Notes under the pieces: model-generated
The model's input: only the letters and a program-made list of their open reading frames with translations
The model's database searches: none
Told to the model about the DNA's origin: nothing
Position numbers and translations under genes: made by a program
Part shown: piece by piece, positions 6,024 through 12,762 of the stretch
Numbering within the stretch: the stretch's first letter is position 1
Layout: every line of letters begins with the position of its first letter
Assembly (NCBI GenBank): GCA_030594905.1
Contig: JAUVEF010000014.1
Span: 1-12,791, forward strand
Length of the DNA: 12,791 nucleotides
Reading direction: 5' to 3'
Source of the DNA: Methanosarcinales archaeon
Lineage (GTDB): Archaea > Halobacteriota > Methanosarcinia > Methanosarcinales > Methanogasteraceae

Positions 6024-7250
6024 ATGCCAACAAAATTAGCAACTGGACTATGCATTGGAACTGGTGGCGCTGCGGCGGTAGCCAGAGAAGCCGCAATGCA
6101 AGCAAAAGAGGAATTAGGGGGCAGCAGGATCGATTTATCTGTTATATATTCCTCAAGCGAGTACGATCCTCGGGAAGTTGTGGGTGCGGTGAGGAAAGTC
6201 ACCGGCGATGCGCTTTTGATTGGAGCTTCTTCAGCAGGAGAGTTTACCGAAAGGAGAATTGAAAGCGGAAGCGTTGCTGTGGGTTTACTCTCGTCAGACG
6301 AGATTAAAATCTTCACTGCCATGGCAGAAGGTGTAACCGGGGATCCGGAATCTGCAGTGAAGGAAATTGCAGCAAAACTGCCCGATGAGGTGGTAGACCA
6401 TCCATATATGACTGCAATCGTCATGATTGATGGCCTATCTGGCGTGGGCGAGGAGGTCGCGCTGCTCGCCTCGTATATTCTTGACCGGAAGATGAGAATC
6501 GTTGGTGGTATGGCGGGCGATGATTTCAAGATGAAAGAGACTTTTGTCTTCTGTGACGATCGTGTTGCCACCGATGCGCTCAGTGTCTGCTTGTTTGCAT
6601 CGAAGATGCCACTCTTCACCGGTGTTAAGCATGGGCACACTCCTATAAGTCGGGCACTCAAGGTGACGAGGGCGCAGGCAAACGTGCTCCATGAAATCAA
6701 TGATGCCCCTGCATGGGATGTGTGGAAGGAAGAAACCGCCGAAATCTCCCGGAATAGGGGTGTGGACGTAGAAAAACTTGTTGATCCGGCGGAGATTGCG
6801 CAGTTTTTCACCAATTACTCACTTGGTCTTGCGACTGAAAAGGAAGGTCAGTACAAGATACGATGGCCCGTTAGTATAAACGATGACGGCGCTCTCAATT
6901 TTACCTGTGGGATCACTGAAGGATCTATTTTTCGAATTATGGATGGCAGCGATCAGGAAAACCAGATCAACGCCGCGGAAGGTGCTGCCGTATTAGCAAA
7001 AGAGTCTGCTGAGAATGCAGGTTACTTTGAATTTGCAGGAATGCTTGTTTTTGACTGCGCAGTTAGGCAGTTGATGCTTGGTGGCAGATTCCATGAAGCT
7101 GTGGACCGTTTCAAGAAAGTTCTGCCCGGAGTCCCTATTCTGGGCTGGGAGACGTATGGCGAGCTTCGCCTGGAGCCTGGACAGTTCAGCGGCTTTCACA
7201 ACACCACGTCTGTTGTCCTGCTCCTGCCAGATGGCAGCAGTACCACATAG
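6024..7250 (+). CDS. FIST N/C-domain signal-transduction protein
   Basis: FIST domains are cytosolic sensory modules thought to bind small ligands such as amino acids, and they usually act with histidine kinases, chemotaxis proteins or cyclic-di-GMP enzymes. The 408-residue product has no signal peptide or membrane segment. The N-terminal FIST half (about residues 30-215) shows the strand-rich features: LSVIYSSSEYDP, ALLIGASSAGEF, VAVGLLSSDEI, the ILDRKMRIVGGMAGDDFK block and ETFVFCDD. The FIST_C half (about 235-395) ends in FAGMLVFDCAVRQLMLGG...VPILGWETYGEL and HNTTSVVLLLP, the characteristic GxxxxGE and HNxTxV ending. The kinase gene starts 20 bp downstream on the same strand, so the pair very likely forms an operon in which this protein reports ligand state to the kinase. 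Only a weak purine-rich ribosome site precedes the ATG. Confidence 0.9.
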   Translation: MPTKLATGLCIGTGGAAAVAREAAMQAKEELGGSRIDLSVIYSSSEYDPREVVGAVRKVTGDALLIGASSAGEFTERRIESGSVAVGLLSSDEIKIFTAMAEGVTGDPESAVKEIAAKLPDEVVDHPYMTAIVMIDGLSGVGEEVALLASYILDRKMRIVGGMAGDDFKMKETFVFCDDRVATDALSVCLFASKMPLFTGVKHGHTPISRALKVTRAQANVLHEINDAPAWDVWKEETAEISRNRGVDVEKLVDPAEIAQFFTNYSLGLATEKEGQYKIRWPVSINDDGALNFTCGITEGSIFRIMDGSDQENQINAAEGAAVLAKESAENAGYFEFAGMLVFDCAVRQLMLGGRFHEAVDRFKKVLPGVPILGWETYGELRLEPGQFSGFHNTTSVVLLLPDGSSTT

Positions 7251-7270
7251 TGCATAGAATAGTTTAGGGA

Positions 7271-9415
7271 ATGGTGCAGAGAAAGAGATATGCGATGAAA
7301 ATGAGGAAAAGTGAACTGGTAGACACTTATGCGCAGAGTATTGGTATAGATGCAGCCAGAGAGCTTGTAAACAAAAAAATAAATGCCGCAGCACTTGAAG
7401 ATAAGGCGGGCTACACCGGAGAAGAGATAATCCGAATATGCGGCGAACTGGAGAAGGAAGGCGGTTTGGTCCGGATAGTTGCACAGACGTTCCGGGTTCA
7501 GATGGAGCGCAGGAAGACTGAAGAGCAGAGGCTACTGCTCGACAACATCGAGACCCAGATATGGTACCTGACTGGTGTGGACACCTACGGGGCAGTAAAC
7601 CGAGCATGCGCTGAATTTTTTGGGAGAGAAAAGGAAGATCTTGAGGATAAGAGTATATACGATCTGATTGGCAGGGAAGAATACGATATTTGCATTGAAA
7701 GTAACCGAAAAGTCTTTGATGGGAAAAAACAGGTTCGTACGGAGGTGTGGGCTAAGAATAGCAGAGAGGAGGCACGTCTGCTATCTATCACAAAGACACC
7801 AAAACTGAATAGCGGCGGAGATGTTGAGTATGTGATCTGCGCAGCGGAGGACATAACTGAGCGTAGAGCCGCTGAAGAGCGCATCAGGCACCTGAACAGC
7901 ATGCTTAAAGCTATCAGAAATGTCAATCAGTTGATCGTGGTCGAGAAGGATCGAAATAAGCTTATTAAGAGCGCATGTGATGCTTTGATAGAAGCCCAAG
8001 GGTACGATGCTGCGTGGCTCGCACTTTCGCAGGATCATGAAACCTTCGCCGCGGTCACAGGATCTGGTTTTGAGGAAGATTTCTCTCGTTTCTGTGACTG
8101 TGCGGTAAGTGACAATCCCCCGCCATGCATCAAAAACGCACTCATACGGGATGATCGATTCACCGTCATAAGTCGGTCCCATGTATGTGGGGGTTGCCCT
8201 CTCGCGGGCGCATATTCTGGCAACGACGCCGCGATCGCCCGTCTCGAACATGCAGGAAAGTTCTTCGGGCTGATCGCCGTATCGCTCTCACCTGATTTTG
8301 CCGCCGACGATGAGGCGAAAGGTCTCCTTGAAGAAGCTGCTTCGGACATATCGTTTGCACTCCATAGTATAGAACTGGAAGAGAAACACAGCAGCGCTGT
8401 GGACGCACTCAAAGAGAGTGAGGCGAGGTACCGGGTGCTCTTTGAGACTGCTAAAGACGCCATATTCCTAACTGACGAGGTGGGACGGTTCGTGAATGTC
8501 AACAAGGCGGCTTGCAATTCGCTTGGATACGGCAGGGAAGAGTTATTAGGACTGAGCATCAGCGAAATCGATGCCGAACCCACCGGACAAGGGGAATTTC
8601 GGAAAGTTCGCAATAGGATGGTAAAAGAATCGACGTTTGAGATGAACCAGCGGAAAAAAGATGGAACATTTCTGCCTGTAGAGGTTACCGGGAATTTCTT
8701 TGAAATTAGTGGCAGAACACTCTCTCTGGCGATCGCCCGTGACATCACCGAGCGAAAGCAGGCGGAAGATCAGATACGAAAGTCGCTACATGAGAAAGAG
8801 GTCATGTTGCAGGAGATTCATCACCGCGTAAAGAACAACCTCCAGGTCGTAGCGAGTCTACTCAGTATGCAGGCGCGTGCTACCAACGACCAAAGCGCGA
8901 AGGATGTACTCACCGAATCCATGAACCGAATAAATACTATGGCTCTTATTCATTTTCAATTATATGGAAATAGTGATTTATCAGAAATAAATATGCGGGC
9001 GTTTGTAAATACGCTGCTGAAGCAACTGTTCCAGTGTTACATGGTTCGGGACACAAAGATCACTCCAATCGTTAATGTAGTTGATTACCCCTTCCCGATA
9101 TCCATTGCAGTGCCTGTCGGGTTAATCATCAACGAACTGTTGGCAAACGTTCTGAAACATGCTTTCGTTAGCAGAGCCGAAGGGGCAGTTGAGATCAGCA
9201 TTGTTGTGCCGGAGAATGGCAAGATCAGTCTGACAGTAAGCGACGATGGCGTTGGATTGCCGGACGGGTTCGATATCAATGCGACCAAATCGTTTGGGCT
9301 TCGTCTGGTGCGGATTCTTGCGGAAGATCAGTTGCATGGGTCTCTGTCGATCATTCATGGTGCGGGCGCGGGGACGGCTTTCAAGATCGAATTTGGCGTG
9401 GACGAGGTTACCTGA
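7271..9415 (+). CDS. Soluble PAS-GAF-PAS sensor histidine kinase (HisKA_2 family)
   Basis: A 714-residue cytosolic kinase with no membrane segment. Domain order: an N-terminal helical region (about 11-85, MRKSELVDTYAQSIGI to QMERRKTEEQ) that I do not recognise; PAS 1 (about 86-198, ending AAEDITERR); GAF (about 205-370) with cysteines at 275, 277, 286, 306 and 309; PAS 2 (about 383-497, YRVLFETAKDAIFLTDEVG to ARDITERKQAE); a HisKA_2 dimerisation box EIHHRVKNNLQ at 515-525 with probable phospho-acceptor His518; and an HATPase with N-box NELLANVLKH from 621, G1 box DDGVGLPDG at 658-666 and SFGLRLV plus GTAF at 674-704. No response-regulator domain or gene is in the window, as is common in archaea. 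It is 20 bp downstream of the FIST gene, its likely input partner. The start is uncertain: ATG 7295 or 7301 would also fit, as no clear ribosome site decides. Confidence 0.93.
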   Translation: MVQRKRYAMKMRKSELVDTYAQSIGIDAARELVNKKINAAALEDKAGYTGEEIIRICGELEKEGGLVRIVAQTFRVQMERRKTEEQRLLLDNIETQIWYLTGVDTYGAVNRACAEFFGREKEDLEDKSIYDLIGREEYDICIESNRKVFDGKKQVRTEVWAKNSREEARLLSITKTPKLNSGGDVEYVICAAEDITERRAAEERIRHLNSMLKAIRNVNQLIVVEKDRNKLIKSACDALIEAQGYDAAWLALSQDHETFAAVTGSGFEEDFSRFCDCAVSDNPPPCIKNALIRDDRFTVISRSHVCGGCPLAGAYSGNDAAIARLEHAGKFFGLIAVSLSPDFAADDEAKGLLEEAASDISFALHSIELEEKHSSAVDALKESEARYRVLFETAKDAIFLTDEVGRFVNVNKAACNSLGYGREELLGLSISEIDAEPTGQGEFRKVRNRMVKESTFEMNQRKKDGTFLPVEVTGNFFEISGRTLSLAIARDITERKQAEDQIRKSLHEKEVMLQEIHHRVKNNLQVVASLLSMQARATNDQSAKDVLTESMNRINTMALIHFQLYGNSDLSEINMRAFVNTLLKQLFQCYMVRDTKITPIVNVVDYPFPISIAVPVGLIINELLANVLKHAFVSRAEGAVEISIVVPENGKISLTVSDDGVGLPDGFDINATKSFGLRLVRILAEDQLHGSLSIIHGAGAGTAFKIEFGVDEVT

Positions 9416-9618
9416 AATCGAAAAGGCGGATTTTATATGCCTGCTCCGGTTAACGGGTGGTAGGAACCACACGATTACACCGATTTCCACAATATTTCTG
9501 TGTTAATCTCATGAAATCTCGTAGTTTTATATGTAAATATCCACAAAATACTCGAATAAGTACGATTTTGTCATGAATAACGGCATTTATGGATGGCACA
9601 AATTATACTTCCAACTGT
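9416..9618. other. Gene-free AT-rich stretch with two identical TATA-like boxes and a small hairpin
   Basis: No coding frame over 20 codons is convincing here. TTTTATATG occurs at 9431-9439 and again at 9525-9533, both on the plus strand, with no plus-strand gene after either. A near-palindrome CCGGTTAACGGG lies at 9446-9457, and a 5-bp hairpin (GTGGT/ACCAC, loop AGGA) at 9457-9470, close to where transcription from the first box would begin. A short noncoding transcript is possible but not shown. The stretch also separates the 3' ends of two convergent genes. Confidence 0.3.
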
Positions 9619-10371
9619 TTATCGTCTGGCATGCTTTGAGCGTACATGCGTCAGATTCTCAAGGGGAATATAGTACTTGCTGCACCGATCTCCCCGAAGA
9701 TCTCGGAAGTCTCCGGCACGATTCTTGACCATAACAGTGGCACGCTTGGTTATGCGAGATATGATTCCGCGATATGTCTCCCCGCCGTATTCGAACGAGA
9801 CTTTAGATCCTATTTTCAGATTGTGCTGCTCCTGGGCGAGTTCCGCCTGAGTCACCAATCGGTGAGTGACCTCTGTATGGCTGAAGATGTTATGGCTCAG
9901 TTGTTTGAAACGGGGCTTGGAACAGCTTGTAGAATCAAAAAACACCAGCTCCAGTAGGTGGATGATCTCATGCTCAAGGATGCGCATCGTTGCTTCCAGC
10001 CGGTCCTGGCACACGATTCCGTTTACAGCTACCTCTCGCGTAACGCTCCCAAACGTCTGGAAGATCAATGCCGTTGATAAATAGATCGTATAGACGTCGG
10101 TGCCTTTCGCGTACGCGATTTTTCCGCCCGCTTTGGTCATTCTTTCCGATAAACGGAAAAAAATCTTTCCATTATACTCGTTATGAAAATACCCGTCGAA
10201 GAAATGGAGATCGTACAATTCAAACAGACGTGCAAAGTCTTTTATCGCAATTGCATTGAAATTCCCCTGATCTATGTTTTCAGATTCCCGAAGTATCTGG
10301 CGGTATATTTTCCGGTTCGTTCTCCGGATTCTGACGGGTGTGTATTTGAGATTGACTAAATCCTTTTTCAT
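9619..10371 (-). CDS. SprT-like zinc metallopeptidase domain protein
   Basis: A 250-residue protein of the SprT-like family, zinc metallopeptidase-fold proteins related to the DNA-protein crosslink protease Spartan. Visible features: FELYDLHFFDGYF at 50-62, a block MTKAGGKIAY (78-87) followed by YTIYLSTALI (94-103), as in SprT domains, and the zinc motif HEIIH at 134-138 inside a helix RILEHEIIHLLEL. A third ligand probably comes from the histidines at 160, 165 or 170 (LSHNIFSHTEVTH). Residues about 185-240 form a small beta-rich domain (KIGSKVSFEYGGETYRGII, then KRATVMVKNRAG and KYYIPLENL) that resembles an SH3/KOW-type module and could bind nucleic acid or protein. There is no signal peptide, so it is intracellular. 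The substrate is unknown. It is downstream of gatC but has its own box A at 10402-10410, so it is probably transcribed separately. The HEIIH motif is certain, catalytic activity is inferred. Confidence 0.8.
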   Translation of the reverse strand: MKKDLVNLKYTPVRIRRTNRKIYRQILRESENIDQGNFNAIAIKDFARLFELYDLHFFDGYFHNEYNGKIFFRLSERMTKAGGKIAYAKGTDVYTIYLSTALIFQTFGSVTREVAVNGIVCQDRLEATMRILEHEIIHLLELVFFDSTSCSKPRFKQLSHNIFSHTEVTHRLVTQAELAQEQHNLKIGSKVSFEYGGETYRGIISRITKRATVMVKNRAGDFRDLRGDRCSKYYIPLENLTHVRSKHARR

Positions 10372-10396
10372 CGGATTTCTATTCCCCTTTTCTTCG

Positions 10397-10413
10397 GGAG
10401 ACTATTTATCTCC
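10397..10413 (-). promoter_or_regulatory. Box A of the SprT-like gene flanked by an inverted repeat
   Basis: On the minus strand GATAAATAG (10410 to 10402) is centred about 35 nt before the ATG at 10371, which predicts a leader of under 10 nt. It is bracketed by GGAGA (10397-10401) and TCTCC (10409-10413), a perfect 5-bp inverted repeat over the box, which could be an operator. The rest of 10372-10482 holds nothing else recognised. Confidence 0.4.
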
Positions 10414-10482
10414 TGATTGGGGGTCCATGGTTTTTGATAGTTACCGGTTGCCACACACCCTCCGGAATCTGCGCTAACATAG

Positions 10483-10761
10483 CTACATAATTCTTGGCGC
10501 CTTAAAGTAACCATCCTTCTCTTTTGGCGCATTTGCAAGCGACTCAACCTGGTTCAACGATTCAGACGCGGCGTCTTCCCTGAATATGTTGTTTAGTGCG
10601 AGTACATGGTATGTTGGCTCGACCTCAGTCTCCAGTTCATCAATCTTCTCAAAATAGTCGAGTATGTCGTTCAACTGCTCTGCATACCTCTTCTTTTCGT
10701 CGCCGCTTAATGTTATGCGTGCGAGCAATCCAACATGTTCAACCTGATCAGGTGTGATCAT
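10483..10761 (-). CDS. gatC: Asp-tRNA(Asn)/Glu-tRNA(Gln) amidotransferase subunit C
   Basis: GatC is the small linker subunit that stabilises GatA with GatB in the amidotransferase converting Glu-tRNA(Gln) or Asp-tRNA(Asn) to the amidated form. The 92-residue protein is of normal length and shows the whole family pattern: MITPDQVEHVGLLARITLS at the start, the helix RYAEQLNDILDYFEKIDEL, VEPTYHVLALNNIFRED (residues 47-63), which wraps round GatA, and the terminal NAPKEKDGYFKAPRIM. gatA and gatB are not in the window; the next minus-strand gene is the SprT-like protein 112 bp away, so gatC is separated from its partners here. There is no clear ribosome site. Two TATA candidates lie upstream, at 10785-10793 (would give a leaderless message) and 10818-10823 (leader of about 33 nt). 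Confidence 0.95.
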   Translation of the reverse strand: MITPDQVEHVGLLARITLSGDEKKRYAEQLNDILDYFEKIDELETEVEPTYHVLALNNIFREDAASESLNQVESLANAPKEKDGYFKAPRIM

Positions 10762-10784
10762 GCTCTGCTAATCGGGTATCATGG

Positions 10785-10823
10785 TACATATTGGTATCGC
10801 AGATATCCGGGATGTGGTATATA
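10785..10823 (-). promoter_or_regulatory. Candidate TATA boxes for gatC
   Basis: On the minus strand CAATATGTA (10793 to 10785) is centred about 27 nt before the gatC ATG, and TATATA at 10818-10823 lies further upstream within CTATATACC. The first would give a leaderless message, the second a 33-nt leader. The lack of a ribosome site favours the first. Confidence 0.35.
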
Positions 10824-10858
10824 GTCACACAAACACATATATACAACCCGGACTTGCT

Positions 10859-10944
10859 ATATATGCCATGCATATATCCTGACCACCTGTGCGCGGGTGG
10901 TGTTATGCATATATGTATATATAGATATGCATACTGCAATGCAT
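10859..10944 (+). promoter_or_regulatory. Palindrome-rich promoter/operator of the AbrB-PhoU gene
   Basis: Three inverted repeats follow one another: ATATATGC/GCATATAT at 10859-10866 and 10870-10877 (3-nt centre), ACCACC/GGTGGT at 10882-10887 and 10896-10901, and TATGCATAT/ATATGCATA at 10904-10912 and 10925-10933 (12-nt centre). The last pair brackets the TATA box TATATATAG (about 10916-10924), which would start transcription near 10947 and leave a leader of about 16 nt. The hexamer ATGCAT occurs four times (10868, 10905, 10927, 10939). This looks like an operator for a dimeric regulator, possibly the gene's own product. Confidence 0.5.
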
Positions 10945-10952
10945 TCGACGAC

Positions 10953-10956
10953 GGTG
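10953..10956 (+). promoter_or_regulatory. Ribosome binding site of the AbrB-PhoU gene
   Basis: GGTG sits 6 nt before the ATG at 10963. With the TATA box at 10916-10924, it decides against the in-frame start at 10897, which would place the promoter inside the coding region. Confidence 0.6.
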
Positions 10957-10962
10957 CCTGCC

Positions 10963-11991
10963 ATGACCACAGAGAAGAGAAAAGTACAATTAACCGGCGG
11001 TTCAACGCTCATTATATCGCTGCCGATCAAATGGGTAAGAGAAGTTGGAATAAATCCCGGCGACGAGGTTTTTATAACTCCTCAGTTGGACCGGTCACTA
11101 CTGATGACTACAGCGCCAAAAACTAAGGAACAGATGTATGAGACGACCATCAAGCTGTTTCCTGACGAAAGCCCCGAGAATAACCTCAGAATACTGATCG
11201 CTCATTATCTGGTTGGGTATGACATCATAAAACTGATTTCGCAAAAGGGGTTCGATGCGTCTGACCGGAAATGGATCAAAGATGCCGTGCGAAAGCGGCT
11301 GATCGGACTTGAGGTGATAGAAGAGTCACAGAACGAACTGATCCTCCAGAGTCTGCTAAATTACCATGATCTACCGCTGACAAAGACGATGCAGAGCATG
11401 TCCAGAATCATTTCCTCGATGCAGGCGGATGCAATGCAGGCGCTCCGCGACAACGATACCGACCTTGCGCAGGATATTATTCAGAGGGATGATGAGGTTG
11501 ATCGCTTCTATCTCCTGATCGTCAGGCAGTTAAAGGCTGCGATTGAGGATGTGCAGCTGTCTGAAAAGATCGGACTGGCGCATCCGAGAGAATGTCTTGG
11601 ATACCGGCTGATTGCGAAGAGTATGGAGCGAATTGGCGATCACGCCGAAAAGATAGCGAGAACCATCATTAAATTGGACTGTAGTGTCGATAACATTGAC
11701 CGGATTTGCAAAATGGGTGATATGGCACACGACGTCTTTACGCGAGCGATAACCTCGCTTTCCGGAAAGGATATGAAAGAAGCGAACGAGGTCATCACGG
11801 ATGCGGAGAAGGTCGTTGCAATGGGGATCTCAATTGGCAAAGAAAATAATATAGATTGTGATATGACGGACATCAGCTTCATCCTCGAGAGCCTGCGAAG
11901 GATCGCCGAATATGGCGCGGATATAGCCGAGATATCGATCAATCTGAATACAGAAGAACTGCGAAGTTCCCAAAAGCTCCTGAAGAGCTAA
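10963..11991 (+). CDS. AbrB-like/PhoU-domain regulator (phosphate uptake regulator)
   Basis: A 342-residue archaeal fusion of an N-terminal AbrB/MazE/SpoVT-like swapped-hairpin DNA-binding domain (residues 1-45, RKVQLTGGSTLIISLPIKWV and INPGDEV) with two PhoU helical-bundle repeats. The first repeat (about 140-240) carries QRDDEVDRFY at 174-183 and AKSMERIGDHAEKIART at 218-234; the second (about 250-330) carries ESLRRIAEYGADIAEI at 309-324. These acidic motifs are the PhoU metal-binding signature. PhoU proteins negatively control phosphate transport and signalling in bacteria. In archaea the AbrB fusion suggests direct DNA binding. No pst transporter is in the window, so the target is not shown. 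The gene has its own palindrome-rich promoter, divergent from gatC. Its stop codon overlaps the stop of the convergent small membrane protein by 4 bp. Confidence 0.92.
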   Translation: MTTEKRKVQLTGGSTLIISLPIKWVREVGINPGDEVFITPQLDRSLLMTTAPKTKEQMYETTIKLFPDESPENNLRILIAHYLVGYDIIKLISQKGFDASDRKWIKDAVRKRLIGLEVIEESQNELILQSLLNYHDLPLTKTMQSMSRIISSMQADAMQALRDNDTDLAQDIIQRDDEVDRFYLLIVRQLKAAIEDVQLSEKIGLAHPRECLGYRLIAKSMERIGDHAEKIARTIIKLDCSVDNIDRICKMGDMAHDVFTRAITSLSGKDMKEANEVITDAEKVVAMGISIGKENNIDCDMTDISFILESLRRIAEYGADIAEISINLNTEELRSSQKLLKS

Positions 11992-12164
11992 ATAATATTT
12001 GCCATAAGCATCAGCACGTAGACCGCGGAGAATCCCAGCGTCGAAAGCAGCGCCACATGGACTTTGGTGAATCGGATAGCCAGAACCGCATATACGAGTA
12101 TGACAAGTCCGATCATGAGTGTGTAATCAGACAATTCGATTGGTGTTTGCAGTAGTACAACCAT
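11988..12164 (-). CDS. Small two-helix membrane protein (58 residues), unrecognised
   Basis: An ATG-to-TAG frame of 58 codons on the minus strand that is easy to miss by length. The product has a short polar-mixed start (MVVLLQTPIELSDY), a hydrophobic helix at about 15-30 (TLMIGLVILVYAVLAI), a basic turn RFTKVH at 31-36 and a second hydrophobic helix at 37-58 (VALLSTLGFSAVYVLMLMA...). The basic turn suggests a cytoplasmic loop with both ends outside. Minus-strand TTAAATATC (12193 to 12185) is centred about 27 nt before the ATG, predicting a leaderless message, and GGATGAAT just upstream gives little ribosome-site support. The stop TAG (11988-11990) overlaps the TAA of the AbrB-PhoU gene in a shared CTAA. 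I do not recognise the family, and no function should be assumed. Confidence 0.62.
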   Translation of the reverse strand: MVVLLQTPIELSDYTLMIGLVILVYAVLAIRFTKVHVALLSTLGFSAVYVLMLMANII

Positions 12165-12184
12165 GATTCATCCAGAGATGTGTT

Positions 12185-12193
12185 GATATTTAA
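12185..12193 (-). promoter_or_regulatory. TATA box for the small membrane protein
   Basis: Read on the minus strand this is TTAAATATC, centred at 12189, 25-27 nt from the ATG at 12164-12162. The position fits a leaderless transcript. Confidence 0.5.
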
Positions 12194-12233
12194 GGCTTTC
12201 GGGGCTGTGAGCCACCGTCGATGTGAGCCAAGA

Positions 12234-12241
12234 TTATTATA
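12234..12241 (+). promoter_or_regulatory. TATA box for the ACT-domain gene
   Basis: TTATTATA is centred at about 12238, 27 nt before the ATG at 12265, so transcription should start at or beside the start codon. It lies inside the frame open from GTG 12223, which argues against that longer start. Confidence 0.6.
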
Positions 12242-12264
12242 CCAAAGCGCCATATTCTACCACA

Positions 12265-12762
12265 ATGCGAATTGCAGCAACCCTCGAACTGCAGGACAAA
12301 CCCGGACAACTTCTGGCGGCACTCACGCCACTCTCCACACTTGGTGGCAACATCATCAGCATCGTGCATCATCGTGACCAGAGAACGTCGCGTGGCAAGA
12401 TTCCGGTGCAGATTGTATTTGAGATCGATGAACATAATCACAGGTCGCTCATCGATGCGCTCGGGAAGAACGGCATCGACATTGCAAAGATCAATGAAAG
12501 CCCGCTGATCGAACGGGAGTCGGTGATCCTGATCGGGCATATCATACACACCGACATCATGGACACGATTGACCGCATCGACCGCACCGGATTTGCAGAG
12601 GTCACGGATATCTCCGTCGCGATGCCTGAGATCGAGGCGGAGTCGTCCGCACATATAATCATCGAGGCGACAGGTAAGTCAGAACTTGTGGCGGCTGTTG
12701 ACATCCTGAAAGTTATCGCTGATCAGAAAGATCTACTCGTGATCGAGCCTGTGCGGAACTAA
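12265..12762 (+). CDS. ACT-domain amino-acid-metabolism regulator (COG2061 type)
   Basis: A 165-residue protein of the archaeal ACT-domain family annotated as predicted allosteric regulators of amino-acid metabolism; genes of this type commonly precede homoserine dehydrogenase in methanogens. The first ACT domain is clear at residues 3-75: IAATLELQDKPGQLLAALTP, LGGNIISIVHHRDQ, then the strand KIPVQIVFEIDEHN and helix LIDALGKNGIDIAKI. A second ACT-like half follows (about 84-163: SVILIGHIIHTDIMDTIDRI, SAHIIIEATGKSELVAAVDIL and QKDLLVIEPV). The glycine in DKPGQL is the usual ligand-site turn, so an amino acid is the likely ligand. ATG 12265 is chosen over GTG 12223 because a TATA box lies 27 nt upstream, implying a leaderless message. 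An ATG at 12786, 23 nt after the stop, may start the next gene, but only five bases of it are inside the window. Confidence 0.87.
   Translation: MRIAATLELQDKPGQLLAALTPLSTLGGNIISIVHHRDQRTSRGKIPVQIVFEIDEHNHRSLIDALGKNGIDIAKINESPLIERESVILIGHIIHTDIMDTIDRIDRTGFAEVTDISVAMPEIEAESSAHIIIEATGKSELVAAVDILKVIADQKDLLVIEPVRN

Noticed and set aside
10743..10752. Perfect palindrome CCTGATCAGG at the start of gatC
   Set aside because: It falls in the first codons, encodes conserved residues and is short enough to be chance.
12223..12264. GTG start for the ACT-domain protein
   Set aside because: The TATA box at 12234-12241 lies inside it, and the ACT domain begins directly at ATG 12265.
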